Shown: in pieces, positions 1 through 8,432 of the stretch
Numbering within the stretch: the first letter of the stretch is position 1
Layout: every line of letters starts with the position of its first letter
NCBI RefSeq assembly: GCF_002289575.1
Contig: NZ_NTGA01000012.1
Coordinates: 124,001-188,000 of the forward strand
From: Dietzia natronolimnaea
GTDB lineage: Bacteria; Actinomycetota; Actinomycetes; Mycobacteriales; Mycobacteriaceae
Length of the DNA stretch: 64,000 bases
Direction: 5' to 3'
Program-made: the position numbers and the translations under genes
The notes under the pieces: generated by a model
The model's input: the letters and a program-made list of their open reading frames with translations, nothing else
What the model was told of the DNA's origin: nothing
Database searches by the model: none

Positions 1-486
1 GAGGTACTCGCGCATCGCCGACAGCGGGCGACCGTAGTGGTGTCCGCGGTGCCGTTCCACCAGCGGGGCGTGGGAGACCCCGAGGCCGAGCACGAACCGA
101 CCGGGGTGCAGGGCCTCGATGGTGCGCGCGGCCGCGCCGGCGGCCGAGGCGTCCCGTCCGTAGATGTTCGCGATTCCCGTGCCGATGGCCATGCGGCTGG
201 TGGCCGACAGATAGAGCTGCGCGGCGGTGAACGCCTCACGCCCGACGGCCTCCCCGAACCACAGCGACCCCCAGCCCTGGTCGTCGAGTTCGCCGAGCAG
301 GTCCGGGATCCCCGCCGGCGGCACGCCCTCAAGCGAACCCGTCCACAGGCCGACCCTCCCCAGCTGGGCGCGACCGGCCCGGTTGTCGGCAGCCCTACTG
401 TCGTCAGCCCGGTTGCCGCCGGCCCGCTCGTGGTCAACCCGGTCGTGGTCAGCCCGATCGGTCGCATCGTGGGGGGAATCGCTCAT
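1..486 (-). CDS. LLM-class F420-dependent oxidoreductase, N-terminal part (cut by window edge)
   Basis: Reading the minus strand from ATG 486 to the window edge gives 162 codons without a stop. From about residue 44 the protein matches the N-terminal half of luciferase-like monooxygenases: GLWTGSLEGVPP, then WGSLWFGEA, then IANIYGRDA and GRFVLGLGVSHAPLVE. These are typical of the F420-dependent subgroup found in actinobacteria, which use F420 or FMN for hydride transfer. The first ~43 residues are unusual: six degenerate pentapeptide units starting RAD, RVD, RAG or RAA, encoded by 15-bp imperfect DNA repeats at about 370-455. This extension may be a recent repeat expansion, or translation may start further in, but I see no better in-frame ATG or GTG before the conserved part. 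The C-terminus is outside the window. Substrate unknown. Confidence 0.8.
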   Translation of the reverse strand, partial: MSDSPHDATDRADHDRVDHERAGGNRADDSRAADNRAGRAQLGRVGLWTGSLEGVPPAGIPDLLGELDDQGWGSLWFGEAVGREAFTAAQLYLSATSRMAIGTGIANIYGRDASAAGAAARTIEALHPGRFVLGLGVSHAPLVERHRGHHYGRPLSAMREYL

Positions 487-641
487 GCACCCGAGTGTGC
501 CCGACTGTGCGAGCTGCTGTGCGCCCTGAGTGCTGCGAGGCGTTTCACGCCGAAACCACGCCCCGCCCGACGGGGGCGCGGCAGACTTCAGGCGGAACAC
601 GTTCCAGCGGCGCCCTGGGACACCGAGGAGATGAGACGTCG

Positions 642-1925
642 ATGTTCGAGTGGTCCGAGACCGACCTGATGATCCGAGAGGCCGTACGGGGCTTCATCGA
701 CAAGGAGATCCGTCCGAACCTGGACGCCCTGGAGAGCGGGGAGATGACGCCGTACCCGATCATCCGCAGACTGTTCGCGGAGTTCGCGATCGACACCATG
801 GCCGCCGACGCGGTGAGCAAGATGCTCGCCGGGCAGCGTGCGCGGGAGGCGGGCGCGTCGGAGACCTCGAGCGGAGCGATCGAGTCGAGCGGGTCGGGCG
901 GGGCGTTCGAGGGCCAGGACTCGCTGATGGCGGTGGTGATCAGCGAGCTCGCGGGAGCGTGCATGGGCCTGGTCTCCGCGCTCGGGGTGAGCATCGGGCT
1001 GGGCGCCACGACGATCATGTCGCGCGGCACGTTGGCGCAGAAGGAACGCTGGCTGCCGGGCATCGTGACCATGGAGAAGGTCGCGTCGTGGGCGATCACG
1101 GAGCCGGACTCGGGGTCGGACGCGTTCGGCGGGATGCGGACCTACGTGCGGAGGGACGGCGACGACTACATCCTCAACGGCCGCAAGACGTTCATCACCA
1201 ACGGCCCGCACGCCGACGTGATGATCGTCTACGCCAAGCTCGACGAGGGCGCGGCAGCCGGTGTCGACGACGGTGCCGCCGCGACCGCCAAGCGGGACCG
1301 CAGGGTCCTGACCTTCGTCCTGGACACGGGGATGGACGGCCTGACCCAGAGCGCCCCGTTCAAGAAGATGGGCCTGCACAGCTCCCCCACCGGCGAGTTG
1401 TTCTTCGACGACGTCCGTCTCGGCCGCGACCGCCTCCTCGGGGAGACCGAGGACCACCGGGGTGGCGACGGGCGGGAGTCCGCCAGGTCCAGCTTCACCG
1501 CCGAGCGCACCGGTGTGGCGATCATGGCGCTGGGGATCATTCAGGAATGCCACCGGCTCTGCGTGGCCTACTCCCGGGAGCGGACCCTGTGGGGCCAGGA
1601 GATCGGACGCTTCCAACTGATCCAGCTCAAACTGGCCCGGATGGAGGTGGCGCGGATCAACGTGCAGAACATGGTGTTCCAGTCCATCGAGCGCGCGCGG
1701 GCCGGGAAGCCACTCACCCTGGCCGAGGCGTCGGCCATGAAGCTCTATTCCTCCGAGGCGGCGACCGAGGTCGCGATGGACGCGGTTCAGCTCTTCGGAG
1801 GCAACGGGTACATGGCCGAGTACCGGGTCGAACAACTCGCCAGGGATGCCAAATCGCTCATGATCTACGCCGGTAGTAACGAGATCCAGGTGACCCACAT
1901 CGCCAAGGGGCTGCTCTCGCGCTGA
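642..1925 (+). CDS. acyl-CoA dehydrogenase family protein
   Basis: 427-residue flavoprotein that would oxidise an acyl-CoA thioester at C2-C3, passing electrons to ETF. ATG 642 is chosen because GAGGAG lies 11 bases upstream and the conserved N-terminus begins there (MFEWSETDLMIREAVRGF). FAD and substrate motifs are visible: WAITEPDSGSDA, GRKTFITNG, and the C-terminal FGGNGYMAEYRVE and IYAGSNEIQ. In the medium-chain class the catalytic Glu sits in IYEGT; here that residue is Ala. A Glu at about residue 288 (AERTGVAIMALG) occupies the position used by isovaleryl-CoA and long-chain dehydrogenases. Two low-complexity Ala/Ser/Gly/Asp stretches (about residues 67-90 and 202-218) interrupt the fold. 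The gene stands alone between a divergent oxidoreductase and the FUSC gene. Substrate not predictable. Confidence 0.88.
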   Translation: MFEWSETDLMIREAVRGFIDKEIRPNLDALESGEMTPYPIIRRLFAEFAIDTMAADAVSKMLAGQRAREAGASETSSGAIESSGSGGAFEGQDSLMAVVISELAGACMGLVSALGVSIGLGATTIMSRGTLAQKERWLPGIVTMEKVASWAITEPDSGSDAFGGMRTYVRRDGDDYILNGRKTFITNGPHADVMIVYAKLDEGAAAGVDDGAAATAKRDRRVLTFVLDTGMDGLTQSAPFKKMGLHSSPTGELFFDDVRLGRDRLLGETEDHRGGDGRESARSSFTAERTGVAIMALGIIQECHRLCVAYSRERTLWGQEIGRFQLIQLKLARMEVARINVQNMVFQSIERARAGKPLTLAEASAMKLYSSEAATEVAMDAVQLFGGNGYMAEYRVEQLARDAKSLMIYAGSNEIQVTHIAKGLLSR

Positions 1926-1994
1926 TCATCCGGATGACGTCCCCGCGGCCCGCCCGTACCGTGGACTCACGCCGGTAGCCGGAGGTGGTGTCGC

Positions 1995-3230
1995 ATCGAG
2001 TCGGAGAGTTCCGCCCACTGGTCCCGGCTGGTCGGGGGCGCGCGCCGACGCGGGTCCGAGTCCTGGGCGAGGGTCGTCCGGTACTCGCCCACCCTGCTTC
2101 TCGCCGCGACGGCCGCCGGCCTCGCCTTTCTCCTCGCCGAGCTGGTGTTCGGCCCCCAGAACGCGGTCTTCGCGCCGATCGCCGCCGTGGTCGCGACCGG
2201 GCTCTCGGCAGGGCAGCGGCGGGTCCGGGCGCTCGAGATCTCCACGGGCGTGCTCCTGGGGATCGTGGCCGCCGAACTCCTGGCCCGGTGGTTCGGTGTC
2301 GGCGCGTGGCAGCTCACGGTGGCGGTCCTCGCGGCGACCACCGCTGCGGTGGCGTTCCGTGCGAGTGGCCTGCTGAGCAATCAGGCGGCGGTCGCGGCAG
2401 TCGTCGTCATGGTCCTCGTCCCCGTCCTGGAGACCGGCCCGTGGATCAGGCTCGGTGACGCGGTGATCGGCGGCGCGGTGGCGGTCGCGCTGACCTCGGT
2501 GGTCCCCCACCATTCCCGCCACAGGGTCACCGCGGTCGCCGCCCGGCACCTGGATCGATTCGCCTCCGTGCTCACCGCCCTGCGAGACGACCTCGCCGCC
2601 GGGTCGCTGATCGGCACCGAGCGGCGGCTCGAGGAGATGGACGACCTCGCCGCCGCCCGCCAGGAACTCCTCGACGCCGCATCCGCCACGCGGGAACGTC
2701 TCCCCGCGGGTCCCGGTCGCGCACGTGCCGAACGCCGGCGGGCGCTGCGGGCCTCGGGGAGACTCGGCGACCGGGTGGTGCTGCTGGTCACCTCCGGGCG
2801 GGCGCTGTGCCGGGCGGGAGCGAACCTGGTCCGCCACGGCGACCCCGTCGACCCGGTCGTCGTGGACGCGCTCGACCACCTGGTGTCCGCCGTGGAGGAG
2901 CTCCGCCGATGGACCACCGGCTCCGGGGACGCCGAACTGGTCCGCCGCCTGGCGCTGGACTCGGCGATCTCGGCCTCCTCCACCTATGCCACACCGAGCT
3001 CGCCGGCCGTCAGCGTGGCGGTGGGGCAGATCCGGTCGGCCGTGATCGACCTCCTCCGGATCACCGGGATGTCTCAGGTCGAGGCCGTGGCGGCGCTGGA
3101 GGCGGCCGCCGGCCGGGCCACCCGGCCGCCCGTCGGCCCGGCTGTCCCCGTCCATGCCCATCCGCGTGCCGACTCGCATCCCGACCCGCGTGCCGGTGGC
3201 GGATACGAGAGCGTTACGTACGTTGGAAAT
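1995..3230 (+). CDS. FUSC/aromatic acid exporter-type membrane protein, in frame with the following SDR
   Basis: The segment encodes hydrophobic helices in pairs (YSPTLLLAATAAGLAFLL, AVFAPIAAVVATGL, ISTGVLLGIVAAELLA, LTVAVLAATTAAVAF, AAVAAVVVMVLVP, LGDAVIGGAVAVAL) followed by a long helical cytoplasmic part, the layout of FUSC-family efflux proteins. Two oddities. First, no in-frame ATG, GTG or TTG exists between the stop at 1935-1937 and GTG 2145, and starting at 2145 would delete the first helix. An ATC codon at 1995 has a perfect GGAGG nine bases upstream (1981-1985), so a non-canonical start or a sequencing error is possible. Second, there is no stop: after a Pro/His-rich linker (about 3120-3225) the frame continues into the short-chain dehydrogenase, giving a possible 712-residue fusion ending at 4133. 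The end given here is the domain boundary, not a stop codon. Start and end are both uncertain. Confidence 0.6.
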
Positions 3231-4133
3231 ATGAGCACCACACGCGATATCACACGACGTGCCGAGGAGATGACCAACGAGAGCGGCGGGTTCCCAGCCC
3301 AGGAACAGCAGCCCCCCGGGCTCAGCTCCGAGATGACCCCGGTCCCCGACCACGGGGAACACACCTATCGCGGATCGGACAAGCTCCGGGGCATGAAGGC
3401 CCTCATCACCGGCGGCGAGTCGGGGATCGGGCGAGCCGCGGCCATCGCCTACGCCCGCGAGGGCGCCGACGTGGCGATCTCCTACCTTCCGGAGGAGGAA
3501 TCCGACGCCCAGGACACCCGGGGCTGGATCGAGGACGCGGGGCGACGGGCGGTCCTGCTGCCCTGCGACCTGCGCGACGAGACCCAGTGTCGGCAGATGG
3601 TCCGGGACGCGGCGCAGCAGCTCGGCGGACTGGACATCCTCGTCAACAACGCCGGCTACCAGCACGCGCGCGGCGAGGGTCTGGAGACCATGGACAGCGA
3701 GAACATGGACCGGGTCTTCAAGACCAATCTCTACGCCACCATCTGGGCGAGCCAGGAGGCATTGGAGCACCTCGGCCCCGGGTCGTCGATCATCACCACC
3801 ACGTCGATCCAGGCCTACCAACCGGCCCCGCCGCTGCTCGACTACGCGGCCACCAAGTCGGCCCTGAACAACCTCACCGTCAACCTCGCCTCCGAACTCG
3901 GGTCCCGGGGCATCCGGGTGAACGCGGTCGCCCCCGGCCCCATCTGGACGCCGTTGCAACCGGCCACGCAGCCCGGCGAGAAGCTGGAGGAGTTCGGGTC
4001 GGACACCCCCCTCGGCCGCGCGGGACAGCCCGCGGAGTGCGCTGGCGCGTTCGTCTTCCTCGCCTCGCCCTCGGACGCCGGCTACGTCTCGGGCACCGTG
4101 CTCGGCGTGACCGGCGGCAAGCCCGTTTTCTAG
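3231..4133 (+). CDS. SDR family oxidoreductase (general-stress type)
   Basis: NAD(P)-dependent short-chain dehydrogenase of the ~300-residue type with an N-terminal extension (PPGLSSEMTPVPDHGE), as in bacterial general stress SDRs related to YhdF and YghA. The cofactor motif is GGESGIGRAAA, then LVNNAGYQ, the catalytic YAATK with its preceding TTTSIQ serine, and the C-terminal GQPAECAGAFVFLAS. ATG 3231 gives 300 residues; a second ATG at 3270 has GAGGAG too close to serve it. The upstream FUSC frame is open through this start, so the product may be made as a fusion, as a separate protein from internal initiation, or both. It ends two bases before the GH15 start, so it is probably cotranscribed with that gene. 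Confidence 0.85.
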   Translation: MSTTRDITRRAEEMTNESGGFPAQEQQPPGLSSEMTPVPDHGEHTYRGSDKLRGMKALITGGESGIGRAAAIAYAREGADVAISYLPEEESDAQDTRGWIEDAGRRAVLLPCDLRDETQCRQMVRDAAQQLGGLDILVNNAGYQHARGEGLETMDSENMDRVFKTNLYATIWASQEALEHLGPGSSIITTTSIQAYQPAPPLLDYAATKSALNNLTVNLASELGSRGIRVNAVAPGPIWTPLQPATQPGEKLEEFGSDTPLGRAGQPAECAGAFVFLASPSDAGYVSGTVLGVTGGKPVF

Positions 4134-4135
4134 AG

Positions 4136-6034
4136 ATGGCGAGCCCGACACGCAGTACACCCCTGGAGGACTACGCGCTGCTGTCCGACCTGCGAACCGG
4201 AGCGCTCGTGTCGCGGGACGGGAGCATCGACTGGCTCTGCCTGCCCAGATTCGACTCCCCCGCCGTGTTCTCGGCCCTGCTCGACGGACCGGAGGCCGGC
4301 CGGTGGCGCCTGTCGGTGGTCGACGGTGAGGTGCTCGACCGCCGCTACATCCCGGAGACCTTCGTGCTCGAGACGACCTGGCGGTCCCCGTCCGGCACCG
4401 CCCGGGTGACCGACTGCCTCCTGCGGAGCGAGTCGCAGGGGGATCTGATCCGCCGGGTCGAATGCCTCGACGGCGAGGTGACCGTCGAGCACGACCTGCG
4501 CCTGCGGTTCGACTACGCACGGGCCACGCCGTGGACCCGGGAGATCGCCAGAGACGGGGAGCACCGAGCGCTGCTGGCACTGGCGGGGCCCGACGGCATC
4601 CTGGTGACCGGGCCGATGCTGCGGTGGCCCGACGAGGACGACGACGACTCGTCGCCCACCGACGACACCCACGCCGACGTGCGAGACGACGAACGATCTC
4701 AGGAGGGTGGGCGCGCCCGCCGACTCGAGGGGACGTTCGACGTCCGCGCCGGGGAGCGGCTGGACTGGGACCTGACGTGGTTCCCGTCCCACGCAGACGT
4801 GCCCGACCCGCCCGAGGCCGACGAGACCATCGCGGCGACCATCAGCGCCTGGACCGAGTGGTCGTCACAGCTGGAGGTCGACTGCGATCCCCGGCCTGAG
4901 GTGACCCGGTCGCTGCTCGTCCTGCGAGCGCTCACCAACCTGGACACGGGGGCCATCGTGGCCGCGCCGACCACCTCACTTCCCGAGTACTTCGGCGGCG
5001 AGAGGAACTGGGACTACCGCTACACCTGGCTCCGCGACGCGGCGTTCACCATCGAGGTCGTGGTGGCACACGGGCTCACAGAGGGCGCCGAACTGTGGCG
5101 GGACTGGCTCCTGCGTGCGGTCGCCGGTGACGTCGACGACGTCAAGATCATGTACGGCCTGGGCGGGGAGCGCCAGCTGATCGAGATGGAGCTCGACCAC
5201 CTCGACGGCTACGAGGACTCCCGTCCGGTGCGCATCGGCAACGGAGCCGCCGACCAGTACCAGGCCGACGTCGTGGGGGAGGTGATGATCGCGCTGCACG
5301 ACCTGCGCGAGGCCGGGGCCCACGAGGACGAGTACACCTGGGGGTTGCAGAAGGGTCTCCTGCGCTACGCGGAGAAGCACTTCGACCGGGAGGACCACGG
5401 CATCTGGGAGATGCGCGGGTCCACCCACCACTTCACCCACGGCAGGGCCATGATGTGGGCCGCCTTCGACCGTGGCGTCCGCGCGGTCGAGGAGCACGGG
5501 CTCGACGGCCCCGTCGAGCGGTGGCGTGAGTTGCGGTCCCGCCTGGCCGAGGAGATCGACGAGCACGGATACGACTCCGAGCTGGGCAGCTTCACCCAGA
5601 CCTATGACAACTCCGAGGTGGACGCCTCCCTGCTCCAGCTCCCCCACACCGGGTTCCTGGACTACGACGACCCCCGGATGCTCGGGACGGTGGCGTGCAT
5701 CGAACGGGACCTCGTCACCGAGGAGGGCTTCGTCCACCGGTACCGGGTCGACAGCGGGATCGACGGCCTGGAGGGCGGCGAGTACCCGTTCGTCCTGTGC
5801 ACCTTCTGGCTGGTCGAGCAGTACGCCGGGAGCGGCCGCATCGATGATGCCCAGAACCTCATGGACACCATGGTGTCCCGGGGCAGCGACCTGGGGCTGT
5901 TCTCCGAGGAGTTCGACCCCGAATCCGGCCGCCTGGCGGGGAACTTCCCCCAGGCGTTCAGCCACATCGGGTTGATCCGGGCGGCCGACGCCCTGCAGGC
6001 GGCCCGGAAGGGACGAGAGGAAGGCGAACGATGA
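4136..6034 (+). CDS. glycoside hydrolase family 15 protein (glucoamylase/trehalase type)
   Basis: 632-residue cytoplasmic glycosidase. The N-terminal beta-sandwich begins LEDYALLSDLRTGALVS and IDWLCLPRFDSPAVF. The (alpha/alpha)6 catalytic barrel carries RNWDYRYTWLRDAAF at about 290, the presumed general acid in GIWEMRG (E425) and the C-terminal EEFDPESG (E591/E592) region that usually supplies the base. In mycobacteria a homologue of this layout is a trehalase, so trehalose or short alpha-glucans are the likely substrates; this is inferred from family only. Residues ~165-200 are a very acidic low-complexity insert (DEDDDDSSPTDD). The start ATG 4136 follows the SDR stop by two bases and the stop overlaps the next gene by ATGA, so the two flanking genes look translationally coupled. 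Confidence 0.9.
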   Translation: MASPTRSTPLEDYALLSDLRTGALVSRDGSIDWLCLPRFDSPAVFSALLDGPEAGRWRLSVVDGEVLDRRYIPETFVLETTWRSPSGTARVTDCLLRSESQGDLIRRVECLDGEVTVEHDLRLRFDYARATPWTREIARDGEHRALLALAGPDGILVTGPMLRWPDEDDDDSSPTDDTHADVRDDERSQEGGRARRLEGTFDVRAGERLDWDLTWFPSHADVPDPPEADETIAATISAWTEWSSQLEVDCDPRPEVTRSLLVLRALTNLDTGAIVAAPTTSLPEYFGGERNWDYRYTWLRDAAFTIEVVVAHGLTEGAELWRDWLLRAVAGDVDDVKIMYGLGGERQLIEMELDHLDGYEDSRPVRIGNGAADQYQADVVGEVMIALHDLREAGAHEDEYTWGLQKGLLRYAEKHFDREDHGIWEMRGSTHHFTHGRAMMWAAFDRGVRAVEEHGLDGPVERWRELRSRLAEEIDEHGYDSELGSFTQTYDNSEVDASLLQLPHTGFLDYDDPRMLGTVACIERDLVTEEGFVHRYRVDSGIDGLEGGEYPFVLCTFWLVEQYAGSGRIDDAQNLMDTMVSRGSDLGLFSEEFDPESGRLAGNFPQAFSHIGLIRAADALQAARKGREEGER

Positions 6035-6993
6035 CCACGTACGGATTCCACGCCTCGCACGAACAGATCTCCCCGGGCAGGTTGCTGCGGGACGTCCAGC
6101 AGGCCGAACGGGCGGGCTTCCGCATCGCGATGTGCTCCGACCACTTCTCCCCCTGGTCCACCCGCCAGGGCCATTCGGGCTTCGCCTGGTCGTGGTTGGG
6201 TGCGGCACTGGCCACCACCGACATGACGTTCGGTACCGTCTGTGCGCCCGGCCAGCGCTACCACCCCGCCGTGGTCGCCCAGTCGTCGGCGACGCTGGCG
6301 GAGATGTTCCCCGATCGCTTCTGGGTGGCCCTCGGCAGCGGCCAGAACATGAACGAGCACATCACCGGCGACAAATGGCCCGACAAGGCCACCCGGCAGG
6401 CCCGCCTGGAGGAGAGCGTCGACGTCATCCGCCGCCTGCACCGCGGCGAGGAGGTCACGCACCACGGTCTCGTCGACGTCGAGAAGGCGCGGGTGTACTC
6501 ACTACCCGAGACGCCACCCCGGATCATGGGCCCGGCGCTCACCCCGGAGACCGCCGCGCGGGCGGCGAACTGGGCCGATGGACTCATCACGATCAACGAC
6601 GACCCGGAATCGGTCCGGCAGATCATCCAGTCGTACCGCACGGCGGGGGGCCGGGGCCCTCTCGCCCTCCAGGTCCACGTGGCCATCGAGGACACCATGA
6701 GCCGCGCCCGCGAGGTCGCCCGCGACCAGTGGCAGAACCACGCCGTGGACCCACCGGTCGCCTACGACCTGCCCACCCCCGAGGAGTTCGACCTGGTCGC
6801 CCGGTACATCCCCGACGAGAAGATCGAGGAGACCGTGATCGTCACCGACTCCGTCGACCACCTCGTCGCCCGGCTCCGCGAGTTCGAGGACCTGGGATTC
6901 GACGAGATCTACCTGCACCACGTCTCCCAGGACCAACTCGGGTTCCTGGAATTGGCGGAGCAGGAGCTGCTCCCGGCGCTCGCTCGCGGTTGA
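6031..6993 (+). CDS. LLM-class flavin-dependent oxidoreductase (TIGR03885-like)
   Basis: 320-residue TIM-barrel enzyme of the luciferase-like superfamily. Conserved segments: FRIAMCSDHFSPW, GTVCAPGQRYHPAVVAQ, PDRFWVALGSGQNMNEHI and GLITINDD. The overall sequence fits the group annotated as probable non-F420 flavinoid oxidoreductase (TIGR03885), whose substrate is unknown. ATG overlaps the GH15 stop by four bases (ATGA). The coupling of a GH15 sugar hydrolase to this enzyme suggests that the two act in one process, perhaps on a sugar-derived metabolite, but the sequence does not show which. Confidence 0.85.
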   Translation: MTTYGFHASHEQISPGRLLRDVQQAERAGFRIAMCSDHFSPWSTRQGHSGFAWSWLGAALATTDMTFGTVCAPGQRYHPAVVAQSSATLAEMFPDRFWVALGSGQNMNEHITGDKWPDKATRQARLEESVDVIRRLHRGEEVTHHGLVDVEKARVYSLPETPPRIMGPALTPETAARAANWADGLITINDDPESVRQIIQSYRTAGGRGPLALQVHVAIEDTMSRAREVARDQWQNHAVDPPVAYDLPTPEEFDLVARYIPDEKIEETVIVTDSVDHLVARLREFEDLGFDEIYLHHVSQDQLGFLELAEQELLPALARG

Positions 6994-7024
6994 CCTGAGG
7001 ACCAGACGACGTAACGTCGCGGAC

Positions 7025-7501
7025 ATGGCCACTGAGATGTTGCACACGTACATGCAGGACCACCACGCCGGGGCCGCCGCCGGGGTGGATCTGTTCCGGC
7101 GTGTGGCGCAGGACCACGAGGACCCGGAGATCCGTGAGGTCGTCGCCCGGATCGGCGACGAGACCGAGGACGACCTCCACAGCCTCGAGGAACTCATGAC
7201 CCTGGCCGGAACGTCTCCGTCGGCACTCAAGGACCTGCCGGCGCGGGCGGCGGAGAAGCTCGGTCAGCTCAAGCCCAACCAGCGGTTCGCCCAACGATCC
7301 CCGCTCAGCGATCTGCTCGAACTGGAGGCGCTCACGATCGCGGTCCGGGGCAAGGAGTTGGGGTTCCGGGCCCTGCTGGACATAGGCGACCCGCGGCTGC
7401 CCCAGCCGACCCTGGAGGCGCTGGTGGAGCGCGCGGTCGAGCACGGCGCGCAGCTGGAGAAGCTTCGGCTGAAGTCCACGGGAGCGCTCCGCGAGAGCTG
7501 A
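7025..7501 (+). CDS. small all-helical protein, ferritin/hemerythrin-like, function unknown
   Basis: 158 residues, predicted as long amphipathic helices (MLHTYMQDHHAGAAAGVDLF; IREVVARIGDETEDDLHSLE; LLELEALTIAVRGKELGF; LEALVERAVEHGAQLEKL). Regularly placed His, Glu and Asp residues in the first two helices recall ferritin-like or hemerythrin-like bundles, but a complete di-iron motif is not certain. Conserved hypothetical in actinobacteria as far as I recognise it. It lies 31 bases after the flavin oxidoreductase, on the same strand, so it may belong to the SDR-GH15 transcript. A stress role is possible by association only. Confidence 0.7.
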   Translation: MATEMLHTYMQDHHAGAAAGVDLFRRVAQDHEDPEIREVVARIGDETEDDLHSLEELMTLAGTSPSALKDLPARAAEKLGQLKPNQRFAQRSPLSDLLELEALTIAVRGKELGFRALLDIGDPRLPQPTLEALVERAVEHGAQLEKLRLKSTGALRES

Positions 7502-7529
7502 GCTGGGCCCCGGGAGTACCGTCTCGGGA

Positions 7530-8390
7530 ATGAGGTTCTCGCAGGTCGACGTCTTCTCCCCCGTCCCGTTCCGGGGCAACCCCCTCGCCGTGGTCCACGA
7601 CGCGGACGGACTGTCCGGCACGCAGATGGCGACCATCGCCAGGTGGACCAACCTGTCCGAGACCGCCTTTCTACTAGCGCCCACCACCGAGGCCGCCGAC
7701 TACCGGGTCCGCATCTTCACCCCGGCCGGGGAGCTGCCGTTCGCGGGCCACCCCACCCTCGGTTCGTGCGCGGCGTGGCACGAGGCAGGGGGCCGGCCCC
7801 GGATGCCGGGCAGGGCCGTGCAGGAATGCGGGATCGGATTGATCACCGTCCGCGACGAGGGGGCCGGAGACTGGTCGTTCGCCGCGCCGGAGTTGATCAG
7901 GTCCGGACCCCTCGGCGAATCGCAGGTGGAGCGGCTGGTGTCGGGCCTGGGCCTGAGCCGCGACGACGTGGTGGACCACTCCTGGGTGGACAACGGCCCC
8001 GGCTCGTGCGCGCTGCTCCTGCGGGATGCCGAGACCGTTCTCGCCGTCAGGCCCGACATGCAGGCCCTGGCAGGGGACCGGGTGGGAGTCCTCGGCCGCT
8101 ACCCCACGGACCCGGCGGACCCGGCCGAGGTCGATGTCGAGGTCCGCTTCTTCCCGTTCTCGGCCGGGATCCCGGAGGACCCCGTGACGGGGAGTTTCCA
8201 GGCGGGGTTGGCCGTGTGGCTCACCGGCAACGGCACGCTGCCGCAGCGCTACACCGCCCGGCAGGGCACCGTGCTCGGCCGCGAGGGACGCGTGGCGATA
8301 TCGGCCGGGTGCGACGACGCTCCCGGCACCGGCATCTGGGTGACCGGTCATGTGGCGCACCTCGTCACCGGGGAGATCCGGGCGGTTTGA
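7530..8390 (+). CDS. PhzF family isomerase/epimerase-like protein
   Basis: 286 residues with the two-lobed diaminopimelate-epimerase-like fold of PhzF. The first lobe starts QVDVFSPVPFRGNPLAVV, the catalytic Glu is E44 in NLSETAFLL, followed by RIFTPAGELPFAGHPTLG. The second lobe has VDVEVRFFPFSAGIPEDPVTGS. These motifs are complete, so an active isomerase is expected, but PhzF homologues outside phenazine clusters have no fixed substrate and no phenazine genes are nearby. ATG 7530 is 28 bases past the preceding stop. It converges on the flavoenzyme gene of the amine operon with 42 bases between the stops. Confidence 0.88.
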   Translation: MRFSQVDVFSPVPFRGNPLAVVHDADGLSGTQMATIARWTNLSETAFLLAPTTEAADYRVRIFTPAGELPFAGHPTLGSCAAWHEAGGRPRMPGRAVQECGIGLITVRDEGAGDWSFAAPELIRSGPLGESQVERLVSGLGLSRDDVVDHSWVDNGPGSCALLLRDAETVLAVRPDMQALAGDRVGVLGRYPTDPADPAEVDVEVRFFPFSAGIPEDPVTGSFQAGLAVWLTGNGTLPQRYTARQGTVLGREGRVAISAGCDDAPGTGIWVTGHVAHLVTGEIRAV

Positions 8391-8432
8391 CCGGCTCTCG
8401 GCATCCCGCCGGGCGACGCCGGCGGGCGCGGC

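Noticed and set aside
2807-4135. Upstream extension of the GH15 frame through the SDR
   Set aside because: The translation is Arg/Gly/Pro-rich shadow sequence. GH15 homology starts at ATG 4136.
1926-4580. 884-codon minus-strand open frame
   Set aside because: Antisense to the FUSC, SDR and GH15 genes; composition is low complexity Arg/Gly and no motif is seen.
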